A stretch of 43,914 nucleotides of DNA from Sphingobacteriaceae bacterium (GCA_947459195.1 CANHCS010000011.1:1-43914), one strand, 5' to 3'. Positions 1-9,701 are shown, counted from the first letter of the stretch. A program made the numbers and translations. The notes: generated from the sequence alone by a model not told the origin.

Positions 1-293
1 ATCTGAATTTTGGTGAATTGCTGACGGTGACCATTTTTCTTTTTGTAACCCTTACGGCGTTTCTTTTTGAAAACAATCACTTTATCTCCTTTTAAATGAG
101 ACACGATCTTAGCCGAAACCACAGCACCTTTTAAAGCAGGCGTACCAACTTTAATTTTACCACCGTCTTCAGCCAATAATACATTGTCAAATTCAATACT
201 AGCGCCCTCATCTCCTTGCAAACGATGCACAAAGAGGTGCTGGTCTTTAGCAACTTTAAATTGCTGTCCGGCTATATTTACTATTGCGTACAT
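1..293 (-). CDS. rplU: 50S ribosomal protein L21 (3' end truncated by window edge)
   Basis: Reverse-strand translation [96 protein letters not shown] matches L21; start ATG at 291-293. Confidence 0.95.
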   Translation of the reverse strand, partial: MYAIVNIAGQQFKVAKDQHLFVHRLQGDEGASIEFDNVLLAEDGGKIKVGTPALKGAVVSAKIVSHLKGDKVIVFKKKRRKGYKKKNGHRQQFTKIQ

Positions 294-327
294 GGTGAAT
301 TAATTAGTTTTTTAGTTTAATGAGGCG

Positions 328-355
328 CAAATATAAGCTTTCTTTTCGAAACAAA
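328..355 (-). promoter_or_regulatory. Putative Bacteroidota-type promoter for rplU (TTTG ... TATATTTG)
   Basis: Minus strand reads TTTG (352-355), 16 nt, TATATTTG (328-335), 34 nt upstream of the rplU ATG; matches the TTTG/TAnnTTTG consensus. Confidence 0.55.
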
Positions 356-439
356 CCATAGGAGAACAAATAATTTGAAAAGCAAAAGATTACCACATTG
401 AGGAATCAAAAATACAGAGTCTGAACTCCACACTCCCAA

Positions 440-937
440 CTACTGCTGCCTATCTTCCGCGTCGTTGATGGTTTTAGAGACTGTTTCAATCAAGATTTTT
501 GCGGCTTCCTTCAACTTGTCATTTCCCTGGTAATCAAGGTCGAAATAGACTGTTTTGCTTTTTCGCTGGTATTTGAATTCGAGGTAATATCGGGGGGCAT
601 TCGGAATTTTGCTTTCCTTTGCTCTCATGTCTTCAGGAAAATTCCAGAAACCCATATCTACTGCTTTACGGTGCAAATACAATAAGTCATCTTTACTCAG
701 CTTCACCTTTGTTTGCACTAAAGAGTCTTGCTCATTTATATATTGACAAAGTCCGGTTTTGCTATCGTATTGATTCACCAAACTATCACCCAAGCCATAT
801 TTCAAAGTAATGGACTCCATCTCTGAGAACTTATAAGGGGCATTTTTAATCATGATGCCATAGTAATACACACAGTACAAGATGAATGGTACGGTGATAC
901 AAATGGCTAAAAAAATCTTTTTTTGTCTGTCTGTCAT
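440..937 (-). CDS. Hypothetical protein with N-terminal membrane anchor
   Basis: 165-aa ORF with hydrophobic N-terminus (IFLAICITVPFILYCVYYYGI); no family recognised. Confidence 0.7.
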   Translation of the reverse strand: MTDRQKKIFLAICITVPFILYCVYYYGIMIKNAPYKFSEMESITLKYGLGDSLVNQYDSKTGLCQYINEQDSLVQTKVKLSKDDLLYLHRKAVDMGFWNFPEDMRAKESKIPNAPRYYLEFKYQRKSKTVYFDLDYQGNDKLKEAAKILIETVSKTINDAEDRQQ

Positions 938-943
938 GTTCTA

Positions 944-2326
944 TTACTCCTGATGATCACCCAATTCACCTTCCCATTTACTAATTACGGCGGTAGCCAC
1001 ACTATTTCCTACCACATTAGTTGCCGAGCGACCCATGTCTAAAAGCGGATCTATGCCAATCAATAAGGCCAATCCTGCTTCGGGGATATTGAAAGTGGCA
1101 ATGGTACCGGCAATTACTACCAGCGAAGCTCTTGGCACCCCAGCGATCCCTTTACTGGTTAACATCAAAATCAAAAGCATGGTGAGCTGTTGATCGAAGC
1201 CTAACTGAATGCCATAAGCTTGCGCAATGAAAAGTGATGCAAAGGTCATGTACATCATAGAGCCATCCAGATTGAATGAATAACCTAATGGCAAAACGAA
1301 ACTCACAATCTTATCTTTACATCCAAAACGCTCCAGCTGCAACATGGTTTTAGGATAAGCTGCTTCGCTGCTGGCTGTACTGAAAGCCAACAAAACGGGT
1401 TCTTTTAAATTATTGATGAGACGGAAGATTCTGGTTTTCAGAATGGTAAATCCGATGAAAATTAACAAAAGCCATAGAATGAGTAAACCAAAATAGAACT
1501 CACCGATGAAAATGGCGTAGGTTGAAAGGATACTCAGTCCCTGCTTGGCGATGATGGCGGTCATGGCACCAAAAACGGCGAAAGGTGCAAAATTCATCAC
1601 ATAACCGGTCACTTTCAAAATCACATGTGCAAAAGCATCCATTGCTTTGATCACCATCTCCCCTTTTTCGCCAATGGCAGCTGTAGCCACTCCGAAGAAA
1701 AGTGAAAAGACTACAATTTGCAAGATCTCATTGTGAGCCATGGCTTCGGCGAAGCTTTTTGGGAAGACGTGAGATATAAACTCTTTCAATGAGAGCGCTG
1801 CTTTTTGAATTCCGGTATCAATATTTGCATCAGGTAAAGGTAGGTTCATGGTTTCTCCCGGACGGAAAATGTTCACCAAAACCATCCCCAAAGCCAAAGA
1901 AAGTAAGGTAGCACTCAAAAACCAAAGCATGGTTTTACCACCAATTCGACCAACAGCCTTGATATCTCCCACTTTGGCAACTCCCACTACCAGGGTGGTG
2001 AAAACCAATGGGGCCACGATCATCTTAATCAATCGGAGAAAAATATCACTCAAAATGGTGAAAGGCTCTAATTTTTTCTCACGGATGCTTTCATTCTCTT
2101 TTCGAACAGATAGCTGCTCTTTACGTTCAGCTGCTAATTCCTGATAAACTACAGAACTGGTATCAGGAATTTTGGCTAATTGTGCCTCAATTTTCTTTGC
2201 CTGTGTGTCGGCCTTGATGATTTGTTCGTTATATTGGCCTAACCAATTTATGTTGAGCAGATAACCAGCCATGATACCCGTGATGAGGGCAATAAAGATG
2301 AATAAGGTGAGTCGGTTTTTTTGCAT
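944..2326 (-). CDS. Dicarboxylate/amino acid:cation symporter (DAACS family)
   Basis: 460 aa with DAACS signatures LRLIKMIVAPLVFTTLVVGVA, FSTASSEAAYPKTM, PLGYSFNLDGSMMYMT, GIAGVPRASLVVIAGT, DPLLDMGRSATNVVGNSVAT. Confidence 0.92.
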   Translation of the reverse strand: MQKNRLTLFIFIALITGIMAGYLLNINWLGQYNEQIIKADTQAKKIEAQLAKIPDTSSVVYQELAAERKEQLSVRKENESIREKKLEPFTILSDIFLRLIKMIVAPLVFTTLVVGVAKVGDIKAVGRIGGKTMLWFLSATLLSLALGMVLVNIFRPGETMNLPLPDANIDTGIQKAALSLKEFISHVFPKSFAEAMAHNEILQIVVFSLFFGVATAAIGEKGEMVIKAMDAFAHVILKVTGYVMNFAPFAVFGAMTAIIAKQGLSILSTYAIFIGEFYFGLLILWLLLIFIGFTILKTRIFRLINNLKEPVLLAFSTASSEAAYPKTMLQLERFGCKDKIVSFVLPLGYSFNLDGSMMYMTFASLFIAQAYGIQLGFDQQLTMLLILMLTSKGIAGVPRASLVVIAGTIATFNIPEAGLALLIGIDPLLDMGRSATNVVGNSVATAVISKWEGELGDHQE

Positions 2327-2377
2327 AATCGTAGTGATATACGGTCAGTAAAACTACAATAAATATTTATTTCAACC

Positions 2378-2884
2378 ATGATATCAAGCAGCCTACAGGA
2401 GCAAAAAAAAGAATTGAAACATTTAGACCAGTCTGAACTGGTTGAATTATGTCTCCGGATGGCCCGCTACAAGAAGGAAAATAAGGAATTATTGAATTTT
2501 TTACTCTTCCACCAGCACGATGTGGATGCCTATGTGGAAGCGATCAAATCTGCCATCCAACCAGATTTTTTAGACCTGAAATCGCAGAGCTATTACTGCT
2601 TGAAATCACTCAGGAAAATTCTGAGAAAAATCAGCCGGCAGGCTAAATACATGCAGTCAACTGAAAAAGAAATGGACTTATTGCTTTGGTTTTGTCATCA
2701 ATACCTAGAGCAGGTGGATTTGGAAAGCAAGCATAAAGCATTACAGCAAATTTTCATTAGGCAGGTTGAAAAACTACATAAGCTTAATTCTAAACTGCAT
2801 GAAGAGCTTCAATTTGACTATCAGCAAGAAATAGATAATTTGCATAAATTAGCCAGCAGAAGTGCATCCTGGTACCATTTATAA
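2378..2884 (+). CDS. Hypothetical, mostly alpha-helical protein
   Basis: 168-aa ORF just upstream of the sigma factor gene; family not recognised. Confidence 0.7.
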   Translation: MISSSLQEQKKELKHLDQSELVELCLRMARYKKENKELLNFLLFHQHDVDAYVEAIKSAIQPDFLDLKSQSYYCLKSLRKILRKISRQAKYMQSTEKEMDLLLWFCHQYLEQVDLESKHKALQQIFIRQVEKLHKLNSKLHEELQFDYQQEIDNLHKLASRSASWYHL

Positions 2885-2922
2885 ATGTGACCTGAAGCAA
2901 CTCCCAATTAAAATGCAGTTGA

Positions 2923-3420
2923 ATGGTAAATAAAGAGCAAGTCTTTAAGGAGATTTTTCAGGCTAATTCCCGAAAGATTTACCATTTATGCTACGGTTAC
3001 ACAGGCGATAACGACCTGGCCAATGATCTGATGCAGGAAACCTTTTTGAAGGTTTGGCAAAATCTCGATAAGTTCCGTAATCAAGCCATGATCTCCACCT
3101 GGATTTACCGGATTGCGGTGAATACCTGTTTATCTCACCTGCGAGTAGAAAAACGCCAGGCAAAAGACGAACTGACCGAGCAAATTATAGAAACAAAGGC
3201 CGAAGATTTTTCTGAAAAGAATGAACAGGTAGCCCTGCTCTATCAATGTATTGCCAAACTCGAAGAAAATGAGCGCATCATCATTACCATGGTGCTCGAT
3301 GAGCTTCCTTACGCCGAAATAGCGGAAATATCGGGCATTTCGGAGGGTAATTTGAGGGTTAAAATTCACCGAATTAAACAGAAACTGACTGAACTTTATA
3401 ATAAGTATGAAAGATTTTGA
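2923..3420 (+). CDS. RNA polymerase sigma factor, sigma-70/ECF type
   Basis: Region 2 (ANDLMQETFLKVWQNLDKFRNQAMISTWIYRIAVNTCLSHLR) and region 4 (LDELPYAEIAEISGISEGNLRVKIHRIKQKL). Confidence 0.93.
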   Translation: MVNKEQVFKEIFQANSRKIYHLCYGYTGDNDLANDLMQETFLKVWQNLDKFRNQAMISTWIYRIAVNTCLSHLRVEKRQAKDELTEQIIETKAEDFSEKNEQVALLYQCIAKLEENERIIITMVLDELPYAEIAEISGISEGNLRVKIHRIKQKLTELYNKYERF

Positions 3421-4003
3421 TGTGATAAAAAATATTTGGCAGGAGCAGCAAGAGCCCGAGCTGAGCCAGGTAGAGATCTTGAAGCGGATGAAACGCTCCA
3501 GGAATCGACTGGCAAACAGGTTATTGCTTGAAGTACTGCTGATGAGCTTGAGTATTGCGGTACTCAGCTATGCCTGGTACATGATCCCCTTCCGGATGTG
3601 GACCACGCATTTATCTTTACTGATTTTTATGGCCTGCTGCCTGTTCGTTTTGTTTGCCCAATTATCAGCTTATCGAAGCATCCATAATCGCGACGAAATG
3701 CTATCTAAGCCACAGGAATACATCCTGCAATTGAAAAAATTTCAGAAGGAACGCTATCAACTCAACACCCAAAAATACCTGGTCTATACCCTTTTATTGG
3801 GTTTGGGATTGTTGCTTTTCTTTGTCGAGATCTTTTTTGTAAGCACCATTTGGCTCACCCTCATCGGATTAGGTATATCCGTAGCTTGGATCCTGATCTG
3901 TTATTTTTGGCTGATGAAGAAATATGTTCGTAAAGAGCAAGGCTATCTGAACGAAATGATCCATCACCTGGAACGTTTATCTCAACAATTTACCGAAGAA
4001 TAA
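3407..4003 (+). CDS. Multi-pass (about 4 TM) membrane protein, candidate regulator of the upstream sigma factor
   Basis: 198-aa ORF overlapping the end of the sigma factor gene by 14 nt; two predicted TM hairpins by hydrophobicity. Confidence 0.75.
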   Translation: MKDFDVIKNIWQEQQEPELSQVEILKRMKRSRNRLANRLLLEVLLMSLSIAVLSYAWYMIPFRMWTTHLSLLIFMACCLFVLFAQLSAYRSIHNRDEMLSKPQEYILQLKKFQKERYQLNTQKYLVYTLLLGLGLLLFFVEIFFVSTIWLTLIGLGISVAWILICYFWLMKKYVRKEQGYLNEMIHHLERLSQQFTEE

Positions 4004-4006
4004 GGC

Positions 4007-4621
4007 TTATTTTTGCTGCTCTTTCTCCAGTTCATTGATGCTGAATGCGTTATTTCTCAAACGATACTCTAGAGTCCTAATTACCGGCTTGGCTTTAGGA
4101 TCTTCCGGATCCTGATATAAAAAGTCTCTCCTCAGGTTGCCATCTTTGATGTAAATTTTATCTTTCCCCTTAAAACCTTTCATGGCCCGGTCTGATAGCG
4201 ATGGGAAACGAATAATGGCCGAATTTCCATTGCGGTCGAACTCATGGATGTACAAATCGGTGAGCTCTTTAGACAGCCTTACCTGCAAGACCAATTCGGG
4301 ATTACCATCCGTATCTAAATCCATATCCCATGCATCGAGTGGTTTACCGCTCAATTCACCGGCAGGTACGGCCTTAAATTGCTGATCTGTTGAATCGGAA
4401 CGCAAAATGAGATAGGCCGAAGTGGAGTCTTTACCCCTGCCCCAAGTAAGCAAATCATAAGTTAAACCAGGTTTCACTTCAATTTTTCGCTGAAAACGGA
4501 AGGGTGCAGCCAGTGGCCTTGCCTTTGGCGTCTGTTGATTTTCGCTAGACTCCTCCCCTCCGCAAGCGCTAAAGATTAAACCGATGATTCCTAATAATGC
4601 GTACTTATTCATCTTCATCAT
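4007..4621 (-). CDS. Hypothetical lipoprotein
   Basis: N-terminus MMKMNKYALLGIIGLIFSACGGEES is a type II signal peptide/lipobox. Confidence 0.75.
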   Translation of the reverse strand: MMKMNKYALLGIIGLIFSACGGEESSENQQTPKARPLAAPFRFQRKIEVKPGLTYDLLTWGRGKDSTSAYLILRSDSTDQQFKAVPAGELSGKPLDAWDMDLDTDGNPELVLQVRLSKELTDLYIHEFDRNGNSAIIRFPSLSDRAMKGFKGKDKIYIKDGNLRRDFLYQDPEDPKAKPVIRTLEYRLRNNAFSINELEKEQQK

Positions 4622-4629
4622 GATTTATT

Positions 4630-6936
4630 TTAATGTGATAATAAATTGGCAGGGATTTCTGTTTTGATACCATTAGGGCCCATCATCCAGACACGAAGCT
4701 CTGAACCGCCTCCTGCTTGAAAATATTTAAGCTGAATTTTATGGAAACCTTTTTGTAAACGAATGGCCCCGGTTACACTGTTTGAAGCGTGTTTTTCATC
4801 ATTATCAACCACCAACCGGTCTCCAATCCATAAAGTGGAACCATCATCTGAAGCGCAGGTAAAACGATAGATACCATCATCCATTACTTGTAAATAACCT
4901 TCATAAATCAGTCCGAAAGTGCGTGCCTTTGTTCTGAATTTAGCCATGCTGAATGTACCAATGAACCCTTCCTCGGTTGCTTTCAGCGTATCTATTTCTT
5001 TGGTAAGGTTGAAATTACCGGGAACAAAATGGTATTTGAGACCTGGTGAACTGCTTAAAACGTTCATTGGGGCTAATGGCAAAGCATTACTTAAAATGGT
5101 GGTACTGATTGCACTTTGTTTACCAGATGGAGTGATTACCTTCGTTTTTAAGGTCCGCTGCACATCGGGCGCCATACTTACACGAATAGGCTGCTCGTAC
5201 AAACGAGTTGTTTCGTCGGGCTGATAGCCATCTAAAGTATAGTAGATCTTGGCACCTTTTACCGGGGATTTTAGCTCAATTTGAAACTGCTCTCCCAATA
5301 AGGTAGTATCCGTTACACCTATTGCAGTAGGCACCCGGTACATTGCTTGAGTTTTGTCCAGCTGGGCTAATTTTGCAGGCACGCTGATGGTAGAAAATTC
5401 AGTCCAATTTTTTCTTTCAGGCCGGGTCCAAGCAATCTCTGCCAAGGCATACAAACGGGGCAAAAGCATGTACTCCACCTTGGCCGTAGTTGGCATGTAC
5501 TCGGTCCACATATTGGCTTGCACCCCGATGATTCGGCTTTGTACCTCAGGGCTCAAATTAACCGGGGTTGGATTGTAGCTGTATACTTGTTCCAGCGGCG
5601 TATTTCCTCCAATACTCAAAGGCTCCTGATTACTTTTTCCCTGGGCATGATCGAAGTAAACAAAATCACCGGGAGTCATAATGGCATCATGGTTTTGCTT
5701 GGCTGCAGCAATTCCGCCTTCGGTTCCTCTCCAGCTCATCACCGTGGCATTGGGCGCCAAGCCACCTTCCAAAATTTCATCCCAGCCAATGATCTGGCGA
5801 CCTTTGCCATTTAAAAATTTCTCCATGCGTTGAATGAAATAACTCTGCAAGTGGTGTTCATCCTTCAGTTTCAGATCTCTGATGCGCTTTTGACAGTATT
5901 TACAAACTTTCCAGCGGGCTTTGGGAGATTCATCTCCTCCAATGTGAATGTATTTGCTGGGGAAGAGCGTCATTACTTCGGTCAGTACATCTTCTAAAAA
6001 TCCGAAGGTTTGCTCCTTACCGGCACAATAAACATCCTCAAAAACGCCCCATTTCTCAGCTACTTTAAAAGGACCGGGCTGGTCGCCACATGCCAAATCA
6101 GGATAAGCGGCAAGTGCAGCCAAAGAATGACCGGGCATCTCAATTTCAGGGATCACATTAATGTACCTTTCCTGTGCATAAGCCACCACTTCCTTAATCT
6201 CATCCTGGGTATAAAATCCGCCGTAAGGCGTTTCGTCAAACAATTGAGGGAAGCGATCGTGGTAATTACCAACCAGCGTTTGGGCTCGGTAAGCACCAAT
6301 TTCAGTCAATTTCGGATATTTTTTGATTTCAATTCTCCAACCCTGATCTTCAGTTAAGTGCCAGTGAAAATTGTTGAGTTTGTATTGAGCTAATAAATCA
6401 ATGTATTTCTTAATGAATGAAACCGGGAAGAAATGACGACCAACGTCGAGGTGCATTCCTCGATAACGGTATCGGGGCCAGTCTTGAATGCTTACTCTCT
6501 GAATTTTGACGAATGTTGAATTGCTTACGGGAAGTAACTGTATCAGCGTTTGAAAGCCATAAAATAAACCTGCTTCTTTCCCTTTGATTTCGATTACATT
6601 ACTATTAATTGTTAATTGATAAGATTCCGACTTATAGTTTTTAGCGGGATCCGTCAATAAATGAATGGCTCCGGAAGTTGCAGGGGCTAAACCTTGTTGG
6701 AGGCTGAGATTCCAGCCGTATTGCGCTGAAATAAATTGCTGAAGCAATTTGGCCAGTAAGCCGTTCTGAGCATCTTCATATTGAATAACTGTTTGGGGAC
6801 TTAATGTAAATTGATCCTGATGCAGTTGAATACTTTGAGGTGCAGGAATGATCCCAAGATTAGGACTATTCTCTTGCGCCATAATTCCAGTGCTGATAGA
6901 TAAGAAAATCAGCAGGATGCCGGTGTTTTTGGTCAT
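4630..6936 (-). CDS. Beta-N-acetylhexosaminidase (GH20) with chitobiase C-terminal-like and PA14 domains
   Basis: Signal peptide; GH20 motifs RYRGMHLDVGRHFFPVSFIKKYIDLLAQYKLNNFHWHLTEDQGWRIEIKKYP and HIGGDESPK; PA14-like C-terminus (GYLQVMDDGIYRFTCASDDGSTLWIGDRLVVDN). Confidence 0.95.
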   Translation of the reverse strand: MTKNTGILLIFLSISTGIMAQENSPNLGIIPAPQSIQLHQDQFTLSPQTVIQYEDAQNGLLAKLLQQFISAQYGWNLSLQQGLAPATSGAIHLLTDPAKNYKSESYQLTINSNVIEIKGKEAGLFYGFQTLIQLLPVSNSTFVKIQRVSIQDWPRYRYRGMHLDVGRHFFPVSFIKKYIDLLAQYKLNNFHWHLTEDQGWRIEIKKYPKLTEIGAYRAQTLVGNYHDRFPQLFDETPYGGFYTQDEIKEVVAYAQERYINVIPEIEMPGHSLAALAAYPDLACGDQPGPFKVAEKWGVFEDVYCAGKEQTFGFLEDVLTEVMTLFPSKYIHIGGDESPKARWKVCKYCQKRIRDLKLKDEHHLQSYFIQRMEKFLNGKGRQIIGWDEILEGGLAPNATVMSWRGTEGGIAAAKQNHDAIMTPGDFVYFDHAQGKSNQEPLSIGGNTPLEQVYSYNPTPVNLSPEVQSRIIGVQANMWTEYMPTTAKVEYMLLPRLYALAEIAWTRPERKNWTEFSTISVPAKLAQLDKTQAMYRVPTAIGVTDTTLLGEQFQIELKSPVKGAKIYYTLDGYQPDETTRLYEQPIRVSMAPDVQRTLKTKVITPSGKQSAISTTILSNALPLAPMNVLSSSPGLKYHFVPGNFNLTKEIDTLKATEEGFIGTFSMAKFRTKARTFGLIYEGYLQVMDDGIYRFTCASDDGSTLWIGDRLVVDNDEKHASNSVTGAIRLQKGFHKIQLKYFQAGGGSELRVWMMGPNGIKTEIPANLLSH

Positions 6937-6994
6937 GTTAAAGGTTTAATATAACCAAAGCTAATAAAACCGAACTATTATAGCAATGAATCTA

Positions 6995-7942
6995 TCAGGC
7001 GTGCTCTTTGGCAGCAAGGTACCGCTCGGCCTCTAATGCAGCCATACAACCGGTACCGGCTGCAGTGATGGCCTGGCGCCACAATTTATCTTGGGCATCG
7101 CCGCAAGCAAAAACACCTTCTATATTGGTTTGGGTGCTATCCGGCTTGGTGATCAGGTAACCTGTTTCATCCATGTCTAACCAGCCTTTGAAAATATCAG
7201 TATTCGGATGGTGTCCAATCGCCACAAAAAATCCGGTTACATCAAGATTTTTTTCTTCACCAGTCTGGTTGTTTTTTACCCGAACACCGGTAACTGTTTG
7301 GCCATTCCCCAATATTTCCTGGGTTTCTGTATGGTAGTGAACCTCAATATTCGGCGTATTTTTTACCCGATTGACCATGGCCTTAGAAGCACGGAATTCG
7401 CCTTTACGGACAATCATGTGCACTTTATTGCACAATTTTGCAAGGTAAGTGGCTTCTTCAGCAGCGGTATCGCCAGCGCCCACAATGGCTACATCCTGGC
7501 CTTTGAAAAAGAAACCATCGCAAACGGCACAGGCCGAAACACCAAATCCATTGTATTTCTGCTCGCTCTCCAGTCCCAGCCATTTGGCCGAAGCGCCAGT
7601 AGCAATGATTACGGTATCGGCGGTGATGGTTTTGATCTCATCGATTACCACTTGATGTGGTGTTTTAGAAAAATCAACCTTGGTTGCATAACCAAATCGA
7701 ATGTCGGTTCCGAAACGTTCTGCCTGCTGACGGAAATCTTCCATCATTTCAGGGCCCATTACTCCTTTTGGATAACCGGGGAAATTCTCTACATCGGTGG
7801 TTTGGGTAAGTTGTCCGCCTGGAACAATCCCGGTGTATAAAACGGGTTTTAAATCGGCACGAGCAGCATAAATGGCAGCGGTGTATCCGGCAGGACCTGA
7901 TCCGATGATCAGACAGTGTACGTGTTCTGTTTCTTGTGACAT
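6995..7942 (-). CDS. trxB: Thioredoxin-disulfide reductase
   Basis: GSGPAGYTAAIYAARA, CAVCDGFFF redox motif, VGAGDTAAEEA, GVFACGDAQD. ATG at 7940-7942 preferred over ORF-track start 7963, which lies inside a TAAATTTG box. Confidence 0.95.
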   Translation of the reverse strand: MSQETEHVHCLIIGSGPAGYTAAIYAARADLKPVLYTGIVPGGQLTQTTDVENFPGYPKGVMGPEMMEDFRQQAERFGTDIRFGYATKVDFSKTPHQVVIDEIKTITADTVIIATGASAKWLGLESEQKYNGFGVSACAVCDGFFFKGQDVAIVGAGDTAAEEATYLAKLCNKVHMIVRKGEFRASKAMVNRVKNTPNIEVHYHTETQEILGNGQTVTGVRVKNNQTGEEKNLDVTGFFVAIGHHPNTDIFKGWLDMDETGYLITKPDSTQTNIEGVFACGDAQDKLWRQAITAAGTGCMAALEAERYLAAKEHA

Positions 7943-7960
7943 TGATTTTTTGTTGGTCTG

Positions 7961-7968
7961 CAAATTTA
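7961..7968 (-). promoter_or_regulatory. Putative -7 promoter element TAAATTTG for trxB
   Basis: Minus strand TAAATTTG, 18 nt upstream of the preferred trxB ATG. Confidence 0.5.
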
Positions 7969-8028
7969 AAAAATCGAGCTTAGAGCTAAACGATTAGTTC
8001 TCCACAAATGATTTGAATACTCACATGT

Positions 8029-9657
8029 TTAAGTTTGAATCACTCCCACATTAAACGGGCGGGTAATGGGCGATTGATTAGCCGCTTCAATGCCCATAGA
8101 GATTACTTTCCGGGTTTCCAGCGGATCGATGATGCCATCTACCCATAAACGTGAAGCTGCATAATAAGGCGTCGTTTGGAGATCATATTTATTGCTGATC
8201 TCTTTGAGCATTTTCTGCTTTTCTTCTTCAGTAATCAATTCACCTTTTGCTTTCAAGGCTGATTCTTGAATTTGAAGCAATGTTTTAGCTGCCTGTGCTC
8301 CTCCCATTACGGCAATTTTTGCACTTGGCCATGCGTAAATCAAACGCGGATCGTAGGCCTTACCACACATTGCATAATTTCCTGCTCCGTAAGAATTACC
8401 AATCACAATGGTAAATTTAGGCACTACCGAATTGGAAACGGCATTTACCATTTTAGCGCCATCTTTAATGATACCGCCGTGTTCAGAACGGCTGCCCACC
8501 ATAAAACCGGTAACATCGTGAAGGAAAACCAGTGGGATTTTCTTTTGGTTGCAATTCATGATGAAACGGGTGGCTTTATCGGCCGAATCGGAGTAAATGA
8601 CCCCTCCAAATTGCATCTCCCCTTTTTTATTCTTGATCACTTTACGCTGATTGGCCACTATACCTACCGCCCATCCATCCACCCGTCCGAGGCCGCAAAT
8701 GATACTTTGACCGTAAGATTGCTTGTATTCTTCAAAATCAGAATCATCTACCAAACGATGAATGATTTCGAGCATATCGTATGGTTTTTCTCTGTTTTCG
8801 GGCAATAAACCAAAAATTTCCTCCGGTTTCTTTTTAGGAGCCTGTGGTTTAACCCTATCGAAACCAGCTTGCTGAGGCGCCCCTATCTTGCTAATGATGT
8901 TTCTGATGGAATCCAGGCAAGCCTTGTCATTGGGATGTTTATAATCGGTTACACCCGAAATCTCGCAATGGGTACTTGCTCCGCCCAAGGTTTCATTGTC
9001 TACTTCCTCTCCAATAGCCGATTTGACCAGATAGCTGCCGGCCAGGAATACAGAGCCTGTTCCTTCTACAATCATCGCTTCATCACTCATGATGGGCAAA
9101 TAAGCACCACCTGCCACGCAAGAACCCATAATGGCAGCAATTTGGACAATGCCCATGCTACTCATCAATGCATTATTTCTGAAAATTCGTCCAAAATGTT
9201 CTTTATCCGGAAAAATTTCATCTTGCATAGGCAGATAAACACCCGCCGAGTCAACCAAATAAATAATAGGCAAGCGATTCTCCATGGCGATTTCCTGCGC
9301 CCGTAGATTTTTCTTGGCAGTCATCGGGAACCAAGCCCCGGCTTTTACGGTTGCATCATTAGCCAACACTACGCATTGCCTTCCTGCAATATAACCGATC
9401 ACACAAATAACTCCGGCCGACGGGCAACCACCTTGCTCGGCGTACATGTCATCTGCAGCTAAAGCACCAATTTCTATTTGGTTGGTATCTGGATCTAATA
9501 AATAGCTGATGCGCTCACGAGCCAACATTTTACCTTTTTCCCGCTGTTTGGCTGCAGCCTTCTCTCCACCTCCTAAATACACTTTTTTCAGGCGATTTTT
9601 CAAATCTGAAAGCAGTTGCTTGTTCAGGTCTTCGTTTTTATTAAATTCTAAATCCAT
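8029..9657 (-). CDS. Acyl-CoA carboxylase beta (carboxyltransferase) subunit, propionyl-/methylcrotonyl-CoA carboxylase type
   Basis: GGEKAAAKQREKGKMLARERISYLLDPDT, YLVDSAGVYLPMQDEIFPDKEHFGRIFRN, GGVIYSDSADKATRFIMNCNQKKIPLVFLHDVTGFMVG, NSYGAGNYAMCGKAYDPR. ATG chosen at 9655-9657 (MDLEFNK). Confidence 0.93.
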   Translation of the reverse strand: MDLEFNKNEDLNKQLLSDLKNRLKKVYLGGGEKAAAKQREKGKMLARERISYLLDPDTNQIEIGALAADDMYAEQGGCPSAGVICVIGYIAGRQCVVLANDATVKAGAWFPMTAKKNLRAQEIAMENRLPIIYLVDSAGVYLPMQDEIFPDKEHFGRIFRNNALMSSMGIVQIAAIMGSCVAGGAYLPIMSDEAMIVEGTGSVFLAGSYLVKSAIGEEVDNETLGGASTHCEISGVTDYKHPNDKACLDSIRNIISKIGAPQQAGFDRVKPQAPKKKPEEIFGLLPENREKPYDMLEIIHRLVDDSDFEEYKQSYGQSIICGLGRVDGWAVGIVANQRKVIKNKKGEMQFGGVIYSDSADKATRFIMNCNQKKIPLVFLHDVTGFMVGSRSEHGGIIKDGAKMVNAVSNSVVPKFTIVIGNSYGAGNYAMCGKAYDPRLIYAWPSAKIAVMGGAQAAKTLLQIQESALKAKGELITEEEKQKMLKEISNKYDLQTTPYYAASRLWVDGIIDPLETRKVISMGIEAANQSPITRPFNVGVIQT

Positions 9658-9674
9658 ATTTTTCAAGGCTTTGC

Positions 9675-9682
9675 CAAATTTA
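9675..9682 (-). promoter_or_regulatory. Putative -7 promoter element TAAATTTG for the carboxylase gene
   Basis: Minus strand TAAATTTG 17 nt upstream of ATG 9657. Confidence 0.5.
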
Positions 9683-9683
9683 T

Positions 9684-9701
9684 AATTGTTTTAAAACAAT
9701 T
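9684..9701. repeat. Perfect 18-bp palindrome AATTGTTTTAAAACAATT in a divergent intergenic region
   Basis: Read directly: AATTGTTTT|AAAACAATT, each half the exact reverse complement of the other. Confidence 0.9.

Noticed and set aside
4000-4018. AATAAGGCTTATTTTT palindrome between convergent genes as a terminator
   Set aside because: The loop would be a single base and the stem is short and AT-rich, so it is not a convincing terminator.
4919-6357. Several plus-strand ORFs of 74-115 aa
   Set aside because: Antisense to the GH20 hexosaminidase gene with no recognisable protein features.
7208-7840. 210-aa plus-strand ORF
   Set aside because: Lies fully antisense to trxB, whose translation matches a well-known family; composition is typical of a shadow ORF.
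8266-9306. Two plus-strand ORFs (180 and 145 aa)
   Set aside because: Antisense shadows of the acyl-CoA carboxylase gene.
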